Assembly (NCBI GenBank): GCA_000161775.1
Contig: GG704596.1
Coordinates: 2,070,178 to 2,134,177, forward strand
Direction of reading: 5' to 3'
Length of the DNA stretch: 64,000 bases
DNA from: Ruegeria lacuscaerulensis ITI-1157
Lineage (GTDB): Bacteria > Pseudomonadota > Alphaproteobacteria > Rhodobacterales > Rhodobacteraceae
Part shown: one piece after another, positions 61,697 to 64,000 of the stretch
How the letters are laid out: the number at the start of each line of letters is the position of its first letter
Numbering within the stretch: the stretch's first letter is position 1
Position numbers and translations under genes: made by a program
Notes under the pieces: model-generated
The model's database searches: none
What the model was told of the DNA's origin: nothing
The model's input: only the letters and a program-made list of their open reading frames with translations

Positions 61697-62653
61697 ATGA
61701 AGGTCGGGTTCATCGGTTTGGGCAATGTGGGGGGCAAGCTGTCGGGGTCGCTGCTGCGCAACGGTATCGACCTGACGGTATACGATCTGAACCCCGATCT
61801 TGTGGCGGAGTTCTCCGCCAAGGGGGCAAAAGCCGGCGAAAGCCCGGCCCAGATGATGCGCGATTGCGATGCGGTCATCACCTGCCTGCCATCGCCCGCC
61901 GCCTCGGACGCGGTGATGCAGCAGATGCTGCCCGAGGTGACCCACGGCAAGATCTGGATGGAGATGTCCACCACCGACGAGGCCGAGGTCAAACGCCTGG
62001 GAGCCATGGTGATCGAACGCGGCGGGGCGGCGGTGGACTGCCCGGTTTCGGGCGGGTGCCACCGGGCGGCGACGGGCAATATCTCGATCTTCGCGGGCTG
62101 CGACCGGGCCACGTTCGAGCGCATTCTGCCGTTCCTGACGACGATGGGCCGGCGCATTCTGCATACCGGCGATCTGGGCACGGCCTCGGTTCTGAAGGTG
62201 CTGACCAACTATCTGGCCACCGCCAACCTGATCACCTGCGCCGAGGCGCTGGTGACCGCAAAGGCCGCCGGGATGGACCTGAACACCACCTACGAGGCGA
62301 TCAAGATCTCGTCTGGCACGTCCTTCGTGCATGAAACCGAAAGCCAGGTGATCCTGAACGGTTCGCGCGATATTTCCTTCACCATGGACCTGGTGAAAAA
62401 GGATATCGGCCTGTTCCAGGAGGTCGCCGACCGCGCCGGCGTGCCGTTGGAGATGAATCCGTTGATGATCAAGATCTTCGACGACGCCATCGCCCGCTAT
62501 GGTGAGCGCGAGCTGTCGCCCAACGTCATTCGACGGCTCGAGGATGCAACCGGGCTGAGCATTACCGCGCCCGGTTTTCCGGCCGAGATGCAGGACGATG
62601 AACCGGAAGAGCCGGGATACGAGGTGATTCCGCAAGGCCGGCGCGCGGTCTGA
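61697..62653 (+). CDS. 3-hydroxyisobutyrate-dehydrogenase-family NAD(P)-dependent oxidoreductase
   Basis: A 318-residue beta-hydroxyacid dehydrogenase. Residues 3-13 (VGFIGLGNVGG) form the dinucleotide-binding motif; DCPVSGG at about 115-121 is the substrate-binding signature and the catalytic Lys is in SVLKVLTNYLATANLI. The C-terminal 25 residues (QDDEPEEPGYEVIPQGRR) extend the usual fold. Family substrates include 3-hydroxyisobutyrate, tartronate semialdehyde and similar acids; none is fixed here. A LysR regulator is divergent. Confidence 0.88.
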   Translation: MKVGFIGLGNVGGKLSGSLLRNGIDLTVYDLNPDLVAEFSAKGAKAGESPAQMMRDCDAVITCLPSPAASDAVMQQMLPEVTHGKIWMEMSTTDEAEVKRLGAMVIERGGAAVDCPVSGGCHRAATGNISIFAGCDRATFERILPFLTTMGRRILHTGDLGTASVLKVLTNYLATANLITCAEALVTAKAAGMDLNTTYEAIKISSGTSFVHETESQVILNGSRDISFTMDLVKKDIGLFQEVADRAGVPLEMNPLMIKIFDDAIARYGERELSPNVIRRLEDATGLSITAPGFPAEMQDDEPEEPGYEVIPQGRRAV

Positions 62654-63861
62654 AGCGGTCATCAGGTCCTGAAATCTCGGCCCGAAACTCTGTGATGCCA
62701 TGTGGGTTTTGATACCGGGGGCGTGCCTTCTCGCGCAGACATCCAAGCCGCGTGATGACCGCGGCAGATGGACCTGTCAGGGTTCGCAGTTGCTCCGATT
62801 TCTTGCTGGAGCGGCCTTTCTTCTGAAAGCCAAGGGGCTCTACATCTTGGTCCAGAGTTTCGACCTCACGGATTTTTTTGAACCCGTTGATCGTTTCGAA
62901 GACCGCCACCGCAGCCTGTCGCCGGGTTTCCCATGGCCTTTGCCAGATCAACTCGGCCTGTTGGTTTTCAAGATGGCTTCGACGACCGAGTGGAAGGGCG
63001 TCAGGCTTGGTCTGATGGACACCCCAGCGAACGGGGTTGAGAGTGGGTTTGTGGCTGTCCCGATCTGTGTCGTGTTTACAACCCTTTGGCGGTTGCCTGC
63101 ATGCGACGGCCATCTTCATCGTTCGGATCCTCGCCAAGTTCCGCCTCATGCGAGTGTTGCACCACTGCCCGACATTCATTTCGTGCGCAGCAATGCCATG
63201 AGAGAGGGTCAGACGATCCCCGGGCGTAACCGCAGATCGAGAATGACAGCCAGTCACAGCCATCCGCCACCGGTCCCTGCAAAGCTGAATTCACCCGCTC
63301 CATTTTGGTCGGGCCGATCCGGATGGAAGTTGCGCTTCAACGGGTTCGGCGTGGTTGCTGCCTGTCGAGAACTTGTTTCTCTTCGATTTTGTCTTCGATC
63401 GCTCGGCCAACCCACCGATGGCCAGCGTCCGGGACGAGCGCCTTATGGTCTTTGGTCATTCGGGGCTGCCGTAGCCGCCCAAACCGAGCTGGGACTGTTC
63501 CTTGATGTATGCCGGACCGATTCAGCCTGTACGCCGCCATCGGCTTGCCGGTCGGCTGCACGAGGGCCGCGGGCGCTGACGTCCATAACGTCACACATCC
63601 AGTTGGGGGCAAAAGGCGACACGACGTTCTTCAATGACCTGGAGTCTCGTGGTTTTTGCTGTGCGAGGAACTGAGTTGCGTTCCCCGACGTCTTTTCTGG
63701 TCCGGCTTCCATTCAAGATCTCCCTCTCCCGACCAGGAACGCGGCTCTGTCGTTGAAACCGTTCATTTCCTTTGATGCAATGGCTGCTATCCAAGGAACG
63801 TCATCGAACCGAGACAGGTCCGCGCCGGTCTTCACGCGACCGAGCATGGGATGCAACGGGT
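62654..63861. other. 1.2-kb region without an intact gene
   Basis: No open frame here has convincing codon structure or a recognisable full-length product. Base composition is visibly less GC-rich and third-position bias disappears compared with flanking genes. It contains the IS3-like transposase remnant described separately and otherwise looks like decayed, probably mobile-element-derived sequence. Confidence 0.6.
62814..63035 (-). pseudogene. remnant of an IS3-family transposase (OrfB C-terminus)
   Basis: About 74 codons on the minus strand resemble the end of IS3-family OrfB: AELIWQRPWETRRQAAVAVF and then ETINGF, where intact copies read roughly ELI-x-RxWxTRxQAxxAIFEYINGFYNPRRRHSAL. The downstream part is scrambled, and upstream catalytic DDE segments were not found in frame. 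No terminal inverted repeats were identified. Confidence 0.55.
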
Positions 63862-64000
63862 TCACTCCGCTGCCAGTGACTTTTCCGAAACGGCTGTCTT
63901 TCCCTCGATCACGAGCGTTCGGGTCGGGAACGGGATATCGATATCGGCGGCGTCCAGCGCCTCTTTGACCTTGCGCTTCATGTCTGCCTGATACTGGAAA
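63862..64000 (-). CDS. MscS-family mechanosensitive channel, C-terminal fragment (continues beyond window)
   Basis: Only the last 46 codons are inside the window, ending at the TGA complement of 63862-63864. The translation QADMKRKVKEALDAADIDIP followed by FPTRTLVI is the conserved end of the small-conductance mechanosensitive channel cytoplasmic domain. The rest of the gene lies to the right. Identification rests on this tail only. Confidence 0.75.
   Translation of the reverse strand, partial: FQYQADMKRKVKEALDAADIDIPFPTRTLVIEGKTAVSEKSLAAE

Noticed and set aside
62700-63674. 324-codon open frame on the plus strand in the gene-poor region
   Set aside because: No recognisable domain, no ribosome site, no codon bias, and it overlaps the minus-strand IS3 remnant.
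1-64000. CRISPR arrays, tRNA or rRNA genes, prophage
   Set aside because: No regularly spaced repeats, no tRNA-like cloverleaf ends and no phage structural genes were noticed on either strand.

Overview
The window is a gene-dense, GC-rich stretch of alphaproteobacterial chromosome, most likely from a marine Rhodobacteraceae (Roseobacter-type) bacterium. Pointers are the aerobic (late cobalt insertion) cob operon, an Mrp antiporter with fused MrpA and MrpB, a pyridine-nucleotide oxidoreductase fused to SelD, a DmdC-like acyl-CoA dehydrogenase with paired MerR regulators, and tight ATGA-type gene overlaps. The genus is not assigned. No tRNA, rRNA, CRISPR or intact mobile element was seen.

Layout: (1) 1-7012, fatty/organic acid metabolism and housekeeping: acyl-CoA dehydrogenase (cut by the window start), two MerR regulators, two PaaI-type thioesterases, a MATE exporter, ArsC, PyrD and two small domain-of-unknown-function proteins. 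(2) 7120-14380: a periplasmic 5'-nucleotidase, a TPR-sulfotransferase, an SRAP DNA-protein crosslink protein, and the selenium pair MnmH plus FAD-oxidoreductase-SelD. (3) 14386-20331: a complete Mrp cation/proton antiporter operon (AB, C, D, E, F, G). (4) 20540-27822: rhodanese, secreted esterase and an osmoregulated periplasmic glucan operon (TPR protein, opgC, opgG, opgH). (5) 28122-40952: a phosphorus-themed block. On the minus strand are a Na/Pi cotransporter, an AfuABC-like ABC transporter and a histidine phosphatase. On the plus strand are an inositol-monophosphatase-family enzyme and a DeoR regulator followed by PhnD, PhnC, PhnE, PhnE and a HAD hydrolase. (6) 41012-44343: a CaiB/BaiF CoA-transferase overlapping a TPP-dependent enzyme, and a DUF302 protein. 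(7) 44488-60354: cobalt and vitamin B12. Two minus-strand cobalamin riboswitches control (a) cbtB-cbtA plus a His-rich exported protein and (b) a long operon DUF1636-cobW-cobN-cobG-H-I-J-(cobK on the other strand)-cobL-E-M-B-A-F. (8) 60714-64000: a LysR regulator divergent from a beta-hydroxyacid dehydrogenase, about 1.2 kb of decayed sequence with an IS3-like transposase remnant, and the C-terminal end of an MscS channel.

How it fits together: the cob block encodes every step from uroporphyrinogen III/precorrin-2 to hydrogenobyrinic acid, plus the a,c-diamide synthase and the large cobaltochelatase subunit. CobS, CobT and the later adenosylation and nucleotide-loop genes are not here. As written, cobB carries a single-base frameshift, so the pathway would be broken at the a,c-diamide step unless this is a sequence error. 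CbtA/CbtB and the His-rich protein would supply cobalt under B12 feedback. The phosphorus block is the best candidate for a little-described system: two unrelated ABC importers whose binding proteins look suited to phosphorylated or phosphonate-like ligands, a Na/Pi carrier and three phosphatase-like enzymes around a sugar-phosphate-type DeoR regulator.
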